Origin: Ichthyophonus hoferi | Taxonomy: Eukaryota; Opisthokonta; Ichthyosporea; Ichthyophonida; Ichthyophonidae | Direction: 5' to 3' | Assembly: GCA_002751075.1 (NCBI GenBank) | Contig: NAOQ01000163.1 | Coordinates: 52,753-114,127, forward strand | DNA length: 61,375 nucleotides | In this document: one piece after another, positions 12,993 to 25,693 of the stretch | How the letters are laid out: each line of letters starts with the position of its first letter | Position numbering within the stretch: the first letter of the stretch is position 1 | Notes under the pieces: generated by a model | Told to the model about the DNA's origin: nothing | Databases searched by the model: none | The model's input: only the letters and a program-made list of their open reading frames with translations | Made by a program: the position numbers and the translations under genes

Positions 12993-13629
12993 AATCTGCT
13001 ATAGTTCTTGTATATTAACTATTCTATTTTACCTATTTAGTGAGTGTTTTGGGAGTCAAGGCTAATATTAAGATTATCTACTACAAAACATTTTTTAATG
13101 TTGTCAAAAAAAAATGAATATACGGGCCAAACTATATAATGACAAGTGCTTTTTTGTGTATGTTGGTTTAACAACTTTGATTTTCTTCATTTTCCAATTC
13201 TCTGTTTCAGTCCAATACACCCAAATGGGCCGCAATATGTCTTCATATTTGCTACCATGATTATTCACAGCCTACTGAGATATCCTTATATTTTGAAGTA
13301 ATGAAAATTTAACAATTATAACTAAAAAATAATAATCCGAAGTATAACCCAATATATATTACATGAATATATTATTTTTTCTGATCATGATCTCTGACTT
13401 GAGTTGTTGTGGATTTTTAATAGATTAGATAAAACTCCAGTTATAGAAATTGCATAAATACACAGTTTTTGCCCTTCTGTTAAAAACATTCGAAGGTCTA
13501 GCTTCTGTGCTTTTGTTTGCAAGCCAAGATGTGTGCGCTTGTACTTCAGCATTGATATGATAGCATACATATATATTATAGGTATCCGTCAAAAACATTT
13601 CCCTACTATAATAATGTGCATTCTTTTTC

Positions 13630-14022
13630 TTACTCTACATAGTTGTCATAATACATATACACATCATCATGACTCTCTTCCAAATCATTATGACCCACTT
13701 CAAACTCATCATGACTCTCTTCAAGCTCACCCAGACCTTCGTGGTCAAATAGGCCCTCGTCAGGTAAAATTATTGCTTCCATGTCTCCCATATCGGGATG
13801 TATACTATCAATCATGACCATCTCATTTTCGGATGATTCCATTGTTTCCATTGGCTCCATCATTCCTGTTGAGGCAGCGTCCATGGTAGTAGTGGCGGCC
13901 GAGTAGGTTGCGGAGGGTTCCGGCATTAAAGCAAAGAAATCATCATCCAAGTCATCCACTGGCATCGCTGATCCGATGGTGACAAAGGCCAAACCTGAAG
14001 CAACAATAGCGACTGTCTTCAT
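13630..14022 (-). CDS. Small secreted acidic protein with heptad repeats, 130 aa
   Basis: Single-exon open frame from the ATG at 14022. An upstream extension of 13 codons exists, but only this ATG puts a signal peptide at the N-terminus: MKTVAIVASGLAFVTIGSA, with likely cleavage before MPVDD. The mature part is very acidic and Met-rich, with almost no basic residues. The C-terminus has 7-residue repeats, LEESHDE, FEVGHND, LEESHDD and a degenerate VYMYYDN, encoded by 21-bp tandem units at about 13658-13741. No Cys and no membrane segment follow the signal. Such Asp/Glu/His-rich secreted proteins may bind metal or mineral ions, but that is inference. No family is recognised. The signal peptide plus repeat structure makes a chance ORF unlikely. 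Confidence 0.62.
   Translation of the reverse strand: MKTVAIVASGLAFVTIGSAMPVDDLDDDFFALMPEPSATYSAATTTMDAASTGMMEPMETMESSENEMVMIDSIHPDMGDMEAIILPDEGLFDHEGLGELEESHDEFEVGHNDLEESHDDVYMYYDNYVE
13658..13741 (-). repeat. 21-bp tandem repeat inside the acidic secreted protein
   Basis: Three clear and one degenerate 21-bp unit, encoding the heptads LEESHDE / FEVGHND / LEESHDD. Unit length is a multiple of three, so copy-number change would keep the frame. Confidence 0.7.
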
Positions 14023-16730
14023 GTTTTTGGTGCTATTAATGTATATACTTTGACATAGCACTCAACTAACCAACCCACTTCTTCACAATGGTTTTTCGGA
14101 ATTAATGCGATAATCTGCTGACTATATCTTGATATATACATATATCTTATGCCAATTATATTTTGGGTGTGGAATGGCGCTTAAGAATGCAAGACCATTT
14201 TAAAATACAAGTGTAGCCAATTAAAGACCCGTTTTATTTTTTTGGTATTTTGTCAGATATATTTTGACATTCCTAAAACCTATTATATAGCATACATTGT
14301 CTTTTTATAGAAAAAAAAATGTACAAGACCCTTGTCCGCAAAAATATTGCGTTAATATTCTTTTTTTGAATTGAATTACAGAAAAAAAATATGTGATGGT
14401 TTAGCAGACCAAAATGTCAAAACGCATATATAGGTGTATATTTTAATGGCAATGGATTTATTTGAAAATCTAATAGCCAATAGTCGCACGCAACAGATTA
14501 TCAGCAATCCCTTTTATTGGCTACAATTTAACTCATAATACAAACAAATAGTGAAAACAAACAAAAAAATGCAATAATGCTGTTAGTAGCAATGAATAAA
14601 GAAAGGAACAAACAACCTAGCACGAAGATATTACAAATATATATAGTTATAAATAAATTTAAATTGTCGGAAAATCAAGTTAGAACTAGAACAAAATGTG
14701 TGACAGTTAATATTTATCGCACCTGAAATGAGTAAGTATTGTTTTTTAATGTCTATGTAATCCAATGAAAGATAGGAATTGCAAAGTTAATCTTTAGTTT
14801 AGATTCATTAAAATTAATTTTAATTACTATACTTGGTGATTTTCTCATTGTCCCTATCTAGCATTAGAAAGTGCATACACACAAACATGCATTTTGCATT
14901 TATAAGCGTTACACATTATACAATAAATTGCCTATATGGCTTAGAAATGAGCTATTTACGCTTTTAAGTCCAAATTCAAAAGAGCTCCACATTCACGGTG
15001 AGACTAACATGTAGTTATGTAAGATAATTACTAGCAATTATCCCAATCAGTCTGTTAGCTTCATGTTATGAATAAAGTTCAGTTGGCAAGCAAAATTTTA
15101 ACAGGTATATCATGACTAGATGAGTCATGTCATTTTATACAACTTGACGCGTAATTATAAAAATATATCATACTTAACCTGGTGTGACGTTTATGTAAAT
15201 TATTATACTATCGGAATGGTAATTATTAGATCGTGTTATATGATCTGGCCTGCGGACCCCACAGGGTTTTGACTCAACCCCCATTGCCTGTGTTGGAAAG
15301 GTCTTTTATTAGGCGCTCTTCCTGTTTTGTTTTCAAGGATACATATACCTTGGTACATATATATAGTCGCATGTACATGTATACATACATACATACATAC
15401 ATACATACATACTATTATACTATTATATAATCTCATATAAAAATAAGAGACATAACAAAACACGTAGAAATCTGTGATATGGGTTATGCAATAATTAACT
15501 AAAAAATAATATATTTAACGGGAAATACCATTTCGCAATGGTCGTTCCGTCAAATATAGAATTTTTAACTTTCTCAAACTTAAAAATTGCAATATATTGG
15601 ATACTTCTTGTAATTCAAAGAGTATTTACTTGGTCTGACAATAAAACTTACACAGATGAATAATTACTTGGAGAGGATACTATCAAGTATAGCTATATAC
15701 AACTTAGACAGAGTAGCTATAGTTATGATCATCTAATTAATTAATGCTGGGTTCGGAAGTCTCCTATATATATAGAATGGTATGTTTAGAATATATAAAA
15801 AGGTTCTGTCTGAGATAGATTACGAACTACTGATTTTATATTCATGTTAAATAAAGGCTATATAGTTTTCATCCTACGTTCTCTGTCGGCTACCCACTTG
15901 AGCATGATGCGATAATTACTACACAGGCTGACATGGACAGATATTACTTTCTAACACTTGCTCCCATTGAATATATTGGACGATAAATATTATCTATGAA
16001 ATTGATAAGCAGATGCTAAGAAGGAACACCGAGAGTGCATGTGACAATATGACTATGTAGGGACCATTGGCCCATTATTGACTACATTCAACGTTGTTAT
16101 TATAATTTCGCATTATTTTGTAAAAATAAAAAATATCATCACTATTGTTACTTTTGAATTTTTAATGTCCAATTAACATTTTAACAAATAATTATTCTAC
16201 CTTTGCTACTCTAGCTCATTTAGGATTTGTAATCTCAATGAAAACATTAGTTAAAGTATAGCAGTTATTACTTGCCAAGTTACAATTGAAATAACCAAGT
16301 ATGTGCACAAAGAATCTGCTGTATTATAAATTAGCTTATAGTAGCCATTTGTGGTATAGGGTAGTTAAACATAAATAACAATCTTGCTGGTGTAGTACAG
16401 TTACGAAGTTATGCTTGCAATTGCCATTATTTATTAATAGCCATACACGTACTACTCGAGTACTTATTTAAATATATAGATTCTCTCAAACTATAAAAAT
16501 AAACGTACTATATTACAGCATGCCTAAAATATTGATGAATAAATTTGACCCTTAGAAATAAAATATTTAGGACCAATCTTCATTTTTTTATTTGCAAAAG
16601 GGTTTTAAATCGTTATTCATTTATTATGCAGCGCTAATTCCTAATTCTAATGTGCTTTTAAAAAACCAATTACTCGTACCTATCAACCAATTGTTTGTTT
16701 TATCCAGTTTTCGACAGATAGTATGCATCC

Positions 16731-16765
<35 letters not shown>

Positions 16766-17528
16766 TTCTATTAATAGCGCAACAAGATAGTATACTAATA
16801 ACTTTTTTATTAACAGAGAGAAGTGCAGTAAATTGCAAAATTACCTTGGTAGTATGTGGATGGATGTGTGTATGTAAGTAATCAGGGAGCCAATAACTAA
16901 CCAAGTCTTCTCGCTCTTTTTGTCATGTATGATCAATAATCATAAATCACGCATCTTAATTTATATTCTTCAATAATCTGTTTTTTATTTTTAACCTAGT
17001 TTAATCGTCCTTGACAATCTAACTACGGATAATTGCACATGCAGTGATTCGATGCCCTTGGCTCTTTGGCTCGCCATCAATACGGCGAAATAAATTATTT
17101 ATAATTATTATTATAAAAATGTCCTACCAATAATCATAGGGATAATTATTTAAAACAATTATACATATATTTTAAAATATAAAACATATAATATATAATA
17201 TAATAATATAAAACCCATAATTTTAAAAATAAAACTTATAATTTAAAATATGAAACACAATCTAAAATATAAAACATAATTTAAAATCTATAAAATTTAA
17301 AATATTAAAGTCAGGTCCTTCTATATCTGTTTAACGTGAGTGAGGTGACGGTGGCTGCAATGGCGCATTGGCTGGCCACAAGGGATTTTCTCTTGGGGAA
17401 ATACTACATTGCAATTAAAACTAGGTTAACAACCAAGCTATACTGTCAAGTCTATATAGGTATACTATATTCTGGGTGGAATTTAGGTGTTTAGTGTTGA
17501 GAGAATCATCTTGCTGTCACATTTCGCC
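14023..17528. other. Intergenic with microsatellites, no gene recognised
   Basis: AT-rich DNA. It contains a (CATA)n run at about 15381-15410, a (TA)n run at 16735-16761 and a degenerate tandem of ATAATTTAAAATATAAAAC-like units at about 17160-17310. A GC-richer island at about 15240-15345 stands out but has no recognised content. The 17330-17400 patch upstream of the endosulfine gene is also GC-richer and may be its promoter or 5' UTR. Confidence 0.55.
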
Positions 17529-18123
17529 ATGGAGGAAGTAAGTGTCTTTGGCTTTCTCTTTTTATGGTCTATATTATAACCTTACAAGTATGATTTTGCT
17601 TTTTTTTAGCGTGTTCATAAATTTACAATAGTTAGTTGCTTCTATAGAGGTTTCTATTTTTATTGATTATTGATTATTAATTATTAATGCTTCTTATTTT
17701 TCTGACTCGGACACGTATTTCATTTTATTTTAATTTTGCGCCTTGACTTTTCTTATTTTCGCTAGGGAGAGACACTGACTCATTATAAGAGACCGAAATA
17801 TATCTTACTACAGTTAGGCAGGCACCTAAGGCTTGCAAAACACAGAGAGAAGAGAGGACCAATCTACTCCATTCCTATTTTTGTTTTACCCCTTTTCCAT
17901 AGACTTTATTGGGGGAGTTATTAATCATTGTGTTACCATGGTTACTGTGGTAGTTGACAGATGCCGAGTTTTTAGCCAAATTTGGGCGTAACAGGCCTAC
18001 CAAGTGCATGTCTGTTGCTCAGAAAGCCATGAAGAGAGGCGTATGTATACTCCGAATCTGTTATCATTGTTTCTTTATATCCCTATATTTATCCATCGAT
18101 ATCTCTGTCTTTCTCTATCTATA

Positions 18124-18171
<48 letters not shown>

Positions 18172-19096
18172 GTTCTCTTGTACATGTTTCTTCCCTCTAC
18201 CTCATTACAGCCTACTCCTGCTTTTTCCACATAATACACCATTGCGCATATTCACATGTGCATTCTTTCCATTTCTCTTTCTCCTTCTTGTACCAACCTG
18301 TGTAGTCTCTACTATAACTATTACTATATTTATATGCTAACCACAGCATATATTATAGCCATTAGTGCTACACTGGCAGAGAGGGAAAGAGGCCATATAA
18401 TCGTATATATATAGGCAACCATTTTAATGTACCAATCCATATAATCTTTCTTTCTCTCTCACAGTATTAACTAAGAGGGAGGGGGAGAGGGATGGAGAGA
18501 GTGAATCATCCAAAACACTCAAATGCACACGCATATATAAATTTATCTTATATACAGTATAGAATGGCTATTATTAAACACATTTTGATTGGTATAATTT
18601 GCAATTGGCTGTCTCCTGTCTGTTATGTCTGTTAGAGTGCTCGGATTGGCCTAAATTAATATTTAATAGTTTAGCATATGCTTTTAAGTCCTCTAACCAA
18701 TCATTCAATTCAGTTTTTACTCCTTCCCTTAATTTTATTAGATTATATCTATCCCAGTATCCAATACATACTATTATACCATCATCCTATTATACATACT
18801 GTCATATCATACACCTATTTCATCATTCTCTTTATTTACTCACATATATATATATATATATATTATTCTACCTCTCCCTCTCCCTCTTCCACCCACAGGG
18901 TAGGAAGTACTTTGACAGTGGTGACCACTTCATGTGTGGTCAAACAGGGGAGGATTCACCTGAAGCCCCTAAACCAATGCCCACTCCCGAGTCTATCCCA
19001 CACCCTTCAGAGCGCCGCGCCTCTAACCTGGCCTCCCCATTGGATGGGAGCGCATCCTCCTCTACCTCATCTCACCCTCTTGCTTCTAGCTCATAG
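17529..19096 (+). CDS. ENSA: Endosulfine/ARPP19 family protein (PP2A-B55 inhibitor), 97 aa
   Basis: Three exons: 17529-17537, 17954-18040 and 18899-19096, all phase 0. Exon 1 encodes only MEE, then GTAAGTG. Exon 2 gives LTDAEFLAKFGRNRP..., and exon 3 starts GRKYFDSGDHF. The family hallmark FDSGD is at residues about 36-40. Its serine is the site that Greatwall/MASTL-type kinases phosphorylate to turn the protein into an inhibitor of PP2A-B55, a mitotic and quiescence switch. The C-terminal part PTPESIPHPSERRASNLAS parallels vertebrate IPTPQDLPQRKSSL, so RRAS keeps a PKA-like site. The canonical Tyr after FDSGD is His here. Length is close to the usual 100-120 aa. The exon 2 acceptor at 17953 was chosen over the AG at 17960 because only it keeps the frame. 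AATAAA at 19641-19646 is a possible polyA signal. Confidence 0.87.
18127..18168. repeat. (CT)n microsatellite in endosulfine intron 2
   Basis: An almost pure CT dinucleotide tract of about 40 bases shortly after the exon 2 donor. Open frames running through it (Ser/Leu runs) are artefacts of the repeat. Confidence 0.9.
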
Positions 19097-20528
19097 GATG
19101 GTACTAAGAATAGGTGTGTAGTAATGTTATGTTGCTTTATTTTATTGCTTGTTTATTGTACCTTAACCATTATATGTATGTATCTATGTATGCATGATAA
19201 TATATATAAGTATACGTGTATATAGGAGGTCTGATTGGTTGCAGTGTTACTTATTCTTTCTTTTATATTCTTGGTATCGTTGAACATATATTTTATATCT
19301 ATCTATATAATTAATTCACACATACCAGCATAATACATACATGTATACATACAATACATATTCATATAATATGACGTTCTTACCACTAATTTATAACCTT
19401 ACATAGTCCCTACCACTAGGATTACACTAATCATTTCCACCCGTTACATTACGCTTTAATAATGGTATAAGGAGCGCGTTCCATCTACCTAGATTCTTTT
19501 ATCCCATTGGACTATTATATCAATCTAACATTCCTTTATAATTAATTTACATTTGTTCTTTCCACTTTGCAGTGGCTGGCCTAATCTAAATCCGGTATGC
19601 GTCCTAAGCTATATCTACCATTAAACGTATGACAAGAAATAATAAAGCAATATTCGTACGGGCATCTCGTGCATTATAATGCTATATATATGGTAGTATG
19701 TATGTATGCCTATATATATACTAAATCCCATCAATTAAACAATACATCTTTGATTTCAATTTGCTAAGACCCCACTGTACCAATCACAACTTAATATAAA
19801 GCTACTAACCAGTATTATAGTAAAATGTGTACACTTGGTGTATAAAAGGCTGGTTTATTGTATGGAAAAGATGATTGATTGGATAAAAGGATTGTAGATT
19901 AACCATTGATCAACTATTATAATAGCTTGAATTTGCTCATATTAACCATTATTTAATGTATAATCTATTCATATTAATTCTATCTTCCTTCTATTATCGT
20001 TCCCCTTAACCACCACTTATCTCTATTATCTTTTATCTTTTTTTTTTGTGTGGTATATGTGTCTACACATGCTTGTATGTATGCATGCAACACTTTTAGA
20101 GGTTGTAGGTTTGTATCGTTCTTAATGGCGGTTAGTTCTTCGAAATATTTATCTAGCTAACCTTTGGAATGGCCTCGTTTTCATCGTCTATTGGCTTATA
20201 ATTTTTAAAATATCTAATATGAAAGGTGCTTGGTAACCGACCAATCCAATTGCCTCATTAACCGTATAAGCACCAGTAATCAAGATAGTTATAAATAGTA
20301 TGCCAATCATTTTGTTGGTTTATAATTACCTTACGGTTACCATTGACTATAGACCAAGCCATAGTATTAGATCAATTGAAACTTTTATAATTTAGAACTT
20401 AATCGATATATTGGAAAATCAAATGTGAAATAAAATATCAATATATATATTAATCCGCCAATTAAAACACACACAAAAGATATAATTAAGAAAAGCACTC
20501 AGGGTATTAATTTTAAAACGGCCAATGG
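19097..20528. other. Intergenic between endosulfine and GT47 genes
   Basis: Endosulfine 3' flank and AT-rich spacer. It holds many ATTGG/CCAAT motifs and no coding-like frame. The two genes converge here (plus and minus). Confidence 0.6.
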
Positions 20529-23500
20529 CTACAGCGATCTGTAGATCCTCCTAGGTGTAACATGGGGTCTTCTCTCAGCCAATGTCTCTAGAATAGTATC
20601 TAGGGCCTTCCCCTCCTTCCCATACCAGAAGTACCGCCACATGTTGCTAAGGGCTAGTTGCTTCTTGCGGACCTCCTGAGGATGAAAGTGTGTTAGGACG
20701 ATGGTATATATAATAGTGTAATAATATGATAATATGAATATCAGAGTTATTATGCTAGTGTTATATTATGTTATTGTTATAGTGCGATAGTATAATAATA
20801 TAATAATATAATGGTAGTATAGTGTTACAGAGTGGTAGTATGATGTGATAGTATACACAGTTGTCTTTATAATAACAGGGATGATAATATAGGAATACAT
20901 GGAATGGTATGTAATGTGTACGCGCATAAGCGATAGAAGCTAAAAATTGTAGACGTCACTCATTGGACAATAAAGCCCTTTTGAAAACCTAGCCACCAAT
21001 TAGAAAATAGTGCTCTTTACACATAACCGGATAAAATGGTTTAGCAAATGGATTGGATATTTTTTAAAAAAAATTAAATTGAAGAAAAGTAGGATCTATA
21101 TTAGTCTAATTAATCAGATAGTCACAGTTTAAATAGTAAAATATTAATATAATTTGATTTGCTTTTTAAAAAGGCTAAATTTTTTATACAGTCATACAAT
21201 CTCTTAATTTAATTTATCATAAACTTGTTTTTATTGCTATTTTTGTTCATTCCCATAGTGGATATAAATTTAAATTTTATGAAAATTTTAAGCTCTAGAA
21301 AGACTATTGCTTAGATTAAAACTGTATAGTTAAGTAGTTAAGTAATATTAAAATGTGTTGATTATCATAATAATATATGAACATGTACAACGGATTATAA
21401 CTATATATATCAAATATTTTTTAGAATATTTTTTAAAATGAATTTTCATTGAACTACATTTTATACTTGGTATACAGCCTATAGTATATAGATGTATATG
21501 TAATATACCATATATTATAGTATGTACAACTATTAACTAACTCAACATATATTACGGTTTCAATACACCAGTAGGTCCCGCTTAGACATCTTATTTTATT
21601 TGTATTAGTACCATGTGTTGAAATAGAATTTAGTTAGCTCTATGATTTAAGGGTCATAATGCAATGTACGATATTATAACTAAAGTAGTATTATAAGGGA
21701 TTGTAAGATGTATACTATGATAGATGGTTGCTAATATGGGGTTAATATTGATAATAGAATATAAGATTAATATTGACGTAGTACTAAAGTTCACATAGTA
21801 TGATTAGAGGGTATATGATACATACCGTAATAGATATTGTTTTTAATATGGTGTTACTACTAGAAACATCACTGGGATGGATAAACAATGAGAGTTCGTT
21901 GTAGTCCAAAGTGCTTTCAAAGGCTAGAGCCACCTGCAATTTAAAAATTTAAACATCTTGAAACACTACTTACCATCAATCTATCCCTTTTTAACTTCCC
22001 TGTTCCCCAATTCTTTCATCATATATAAATATATTCGGCGCAATGTCACCTTGAGCGTAATATATATACTATAATGCTATATGTTATATTATATTATACG
22101 GTAATATAATAAAAGAATATAATAAAACGCAAGACAAAATGATAGTTTAATCAAATAAAATAACACAACATAATATAACATACATAGTAAAATACCATAA
22201 TATATGATAGTTTATATTATATTAGATTTATTCTACCTTTCATTATATCTAATCTATCTAGTCTCATAATTTTATAATCAATAGCATTGTCGTTATTGAA
22301 AACTACTATGACGTCATGTATCTATATTTATCATGGAAGAATCAATTATCAATAGATGTATAAATTTATTTATTTTAAATTTTAAACAACCAAATAAGCA
22401 CATTTTATATTACTAAAAAATAAAATAAGACTAGCCAATCAGCACCTGTACTATTAATAAACATAGAAACTAGCCAATCACCTCGTCGGATATGATTACA
22501 GGGATACATCCTAGTAATATAGCCTTATATGGACGATGGGTTGAAGCGTACCAACCCTCTGGCGAGAAGCAAAAAATGGTGTCTGTAATATCTTGCTCTG
22601 GTTGGCTTCCTGGAAAACCTATATATACTTCCGGGTGCGATCGGAATGCCATCTGTATTTTTATTAGGTATAGGTCTCGAGATTACTATGTGCTGGAAAT
22701 GGCCTTGATTGGATAACATTATGTGTATATGATGGTACGCAATCTATACACACATTACAAAGATAAATATATATAATGCTTTTTATATTGATTGGTATTT
22801 TATTATCTCCCTATATATTATTATGCCGATACGAAATGGCTGTTATCATATATATGTCTGTATGCACTCAAACCCTCACATATATATGTGTATGCATACA
22901 TACATGCAACTACCTATACACACATACATAGTTAACATAGAACGTGCCTCTCCCTCACAGTAACCATAACTACTACCCCTACTAGATATCATACATCTCA
23001 TAACAACCTACCAATCCCCTACCTCCAAATAGCTAGTAATCCCCCTAGAATAGCTCCTCCTTATATTATCACGTCTAGTCAGAGTTCTAATACGATCCAT
23101 ATGATAACGAGCCAACCATCTCTTAGGAATAGGTCCATACTTATTCATATTATTCATATATACAGGTTTCCATCCTTGTCCTGTTTGGTCAGGGGGAACT
23201 ACAATGTCTTTTCCGTGCCGGTATTGGGGTAAGGTCAGCTGACCGTTTTGTACCAGGAAGATAGAAGTACTGATATCTAACCAATTAGAATATGCGGCTG
23301 CTCCCTTATCCTCCATGAATGGCCAAATATGATCGCGACCCTGGGATCTGTCCCAATAAGGAAACTTTCTAATATATTTAAAGACTTTTTCAATGTATTT
23401 GCTAGTTAAATTATAATTATTCTCGTTAATTATATTATGGCAGGCTGGGTATATAGGTATATAATAGTAGTCTGCTTGGTTAGGATTCCGAGTTACCACA

Positions 23501-25693
23501 TCTTTCTGGCCCAATAGTCTTCGGTGTAAGGTATGTTCTAATCGATATTGATTGGTATGACAATCTAGATTTGGATCGGAATGTTTCTCTCCGGATGTGG
23601 TAACTATTACCGTATTTAGTATATCTAGGTTATATTCGGCAGGTAATTTGTAGACGAAGATGCGTAGGCCACTAAATCGTTGCAATCGATGTAAAGTACT
23701 GGACCTGATTGGGTGGTGATATTAATCAATGGTGTGAGTGATTGGTAGAGATTGCCATTGTTATTGTTATCTTTGTTTTTATTATAATCATTATTATCAT
23801 TATTATGAACACATTAATATAATACCTACAAATATATTGTATGAAATTGAAAATCATAATAATCAATAAATAAATAAATAATCAAATAAATATTTAAATA
23901 TTTAAATAATATATATATATTGCTTAAGCAGATTTGGCTCGACTACTATACACATAGGTACATCTTTCATTTGTTTTACAAACATATATATAAGTATTTG
24001 TGCGTGTGCGTACTCAATTATCATCCTTTGAGACATTCCTTTACATTGGTGCCTTGCGATCGGTTAGTATATATAATATAATAATTTATATTAAATCATT
24101 GATCAGAAGTTTAGTTACATCAATTGGAAATGACTTGATCTAAAAAGAGTTAGTAGTATTGGCTTTACTTTAATTTGGAATGTGTGATTATGTAAGATAT
24201 ATCATTCCACACCATATTATATTATATTATTCATATTGTATTTTATTGTATTGTATCTGTGTATACCATTGAATAATGTATTACGCTATGCTTTATTATA
24301 TTATATTCTATCAGACTATAGACACACTCCAAAAGTATTTCAAAACAAAAAACAGACTATACTAAAACCACAGGAAAATCAATCACATATCATCAATGGT
24401 TACCATAGCGACACTCTATGTAACCACTCACCGGTTAGTGTTATCATTGCTAAGAACCATAGGTGTTGTATATGTATCCAATGTGGTCTGAGGTCTTTCT
24501 CTTCTATATCTAGCAGAGATGTTGGACTATGATTGTGGAAGAAAGAAAGTAATGTTGATTTTAGCCTGTGTAATAATTATCTCACCGATGTTCAGGATGA
24601 CAGCCGATTATTGCAAGCAAGGAATTTTGGATAAAAACTGTATAGCCTTTATTTAGTTCCATTACAGAATTAGAAGTCCCCAATATGTCTCAGGCAGAAC
24701 CAATTTATACTTTGTAAGTACAGCATTTTATATATAAAATGCTTAAGTGTTCAGCATTAATTAGTTAGATAATGATACCTATAGTTACTTTGTCTGTATT
24801 GTATACATAATTATATTTGACATTTGACAATTAACACGTTGAACACAACAGGGTAGGAGTTTATATGTTACAATTGGTTATTATTTAACGTTATATTATC
24901 AATTACTACTTTATGCGACATTATTAAAATTTATTTATGCTATATCAATAATTAATAGAATAGAATATTAATAACCGTTCTTTTATCTTGTACTATCAAT
25001 CAATCATTCATAATACTTTATTACCTAGTACTTTCTTAATAATCATTAACCAGGACTGTATAACGTTGTTGCTAGCCAAAATCAAGGCCACAACAACCAC
25101 AACAAGAATACATTTATATACAAAGATATATTACATTGCTGGATGATATTGTGGAAGTTAACCTACTACAGACAAGGACCATTTTGCAAAGAGCTATACT
25201 ATAATATATATATATATAAAGAGCAATAAACACGTCAAACATATAGTCAATGTTATGTTATATCAAAAAAATAAAATAGCAAAGCTGTTAGATATGAGTA
25301 GAGATAGGCTTGGTCCCCGTCACCTACATTTACTTTGAATTGAAAGAATGCCGAATTGTGAGGCATTTAAACATATACCCTTACATACACAGAGTACAGA
25401 TAGACCAAGATATAATTATAAATATATAAAGAAATATTTAAATTAAATGAATATTTTTTTTAACAATAGTATTGCATAGTATTGCCAGTTAAATATCCTA
25501 CCTTCGCATTCTTACCCCGAATAGTCCTAATCCAAAATATACCAATACATAATAATATTAACACTATTAATCTTGTCAATCGTCGCATATGTCGCATGCA
25601 TTTTTGCACTGGAAACAACCGTTCTACTTGCACAGACAGTTGTAGCCTCTTTTCTTTAAAGAGTTTATTGGACGTTCTATATAGATTGTTCAT
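20529..25693 (-). CDS. GT47 exostosin-like glycosyltransferase, type II membrane protein, 464 aa
   Basis: Six exons in gene order: 25502-25693, 24432-24526, 23023-23704, 22482-22652, 21826-21933 and 20529-20675 (TAG at 20529). All junctions are GT-AG and phases close. Residues 1-40 are a basic cytosolic tail, about 41-56 form a single membrane anchor (RLIVLILLCIGIFWI), and the lumenal part is an exostosin domain. Visible family blocks: LRIFVYKLP near 109-117, NPNQADYYYIPIYPAC, FPYWDRSQGRDHIWPF, and the nucleotide-sugar part FCFSPEGWYASTHRPYKAIL with GCIPVIISDE at 371-380. Such enzymes transfer sugars to cell-wall or matrix polysaccharides in the Golgi. The donor and acceptor cannot be told from sequence. 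The length fits a single-domain GT47 rather than the bifunctional animal EXT proteins, which carry an extra GT64 domain. It looks intact. Confidence 0.93.

Noticed and set aside
15360-15430. Possible CRISPR-like direct repeats
   Set aside because: Simple (CATA)n microsatellite with no spacers, in a eukaryotic context.
18004-18340. Plus-strand Ser/Leu-rich frames after endosulfine exon 2
   Set aside because: They are translations of the (CT)n microsatellite inside the intron.
25412-25474. Similarity to 59071-59134 (both contain TATATAAAGAAATAT)
   Set aside because: About 60 bases of AT-rich similarity with unrelated flanks. Chance in this composition is not excluded.
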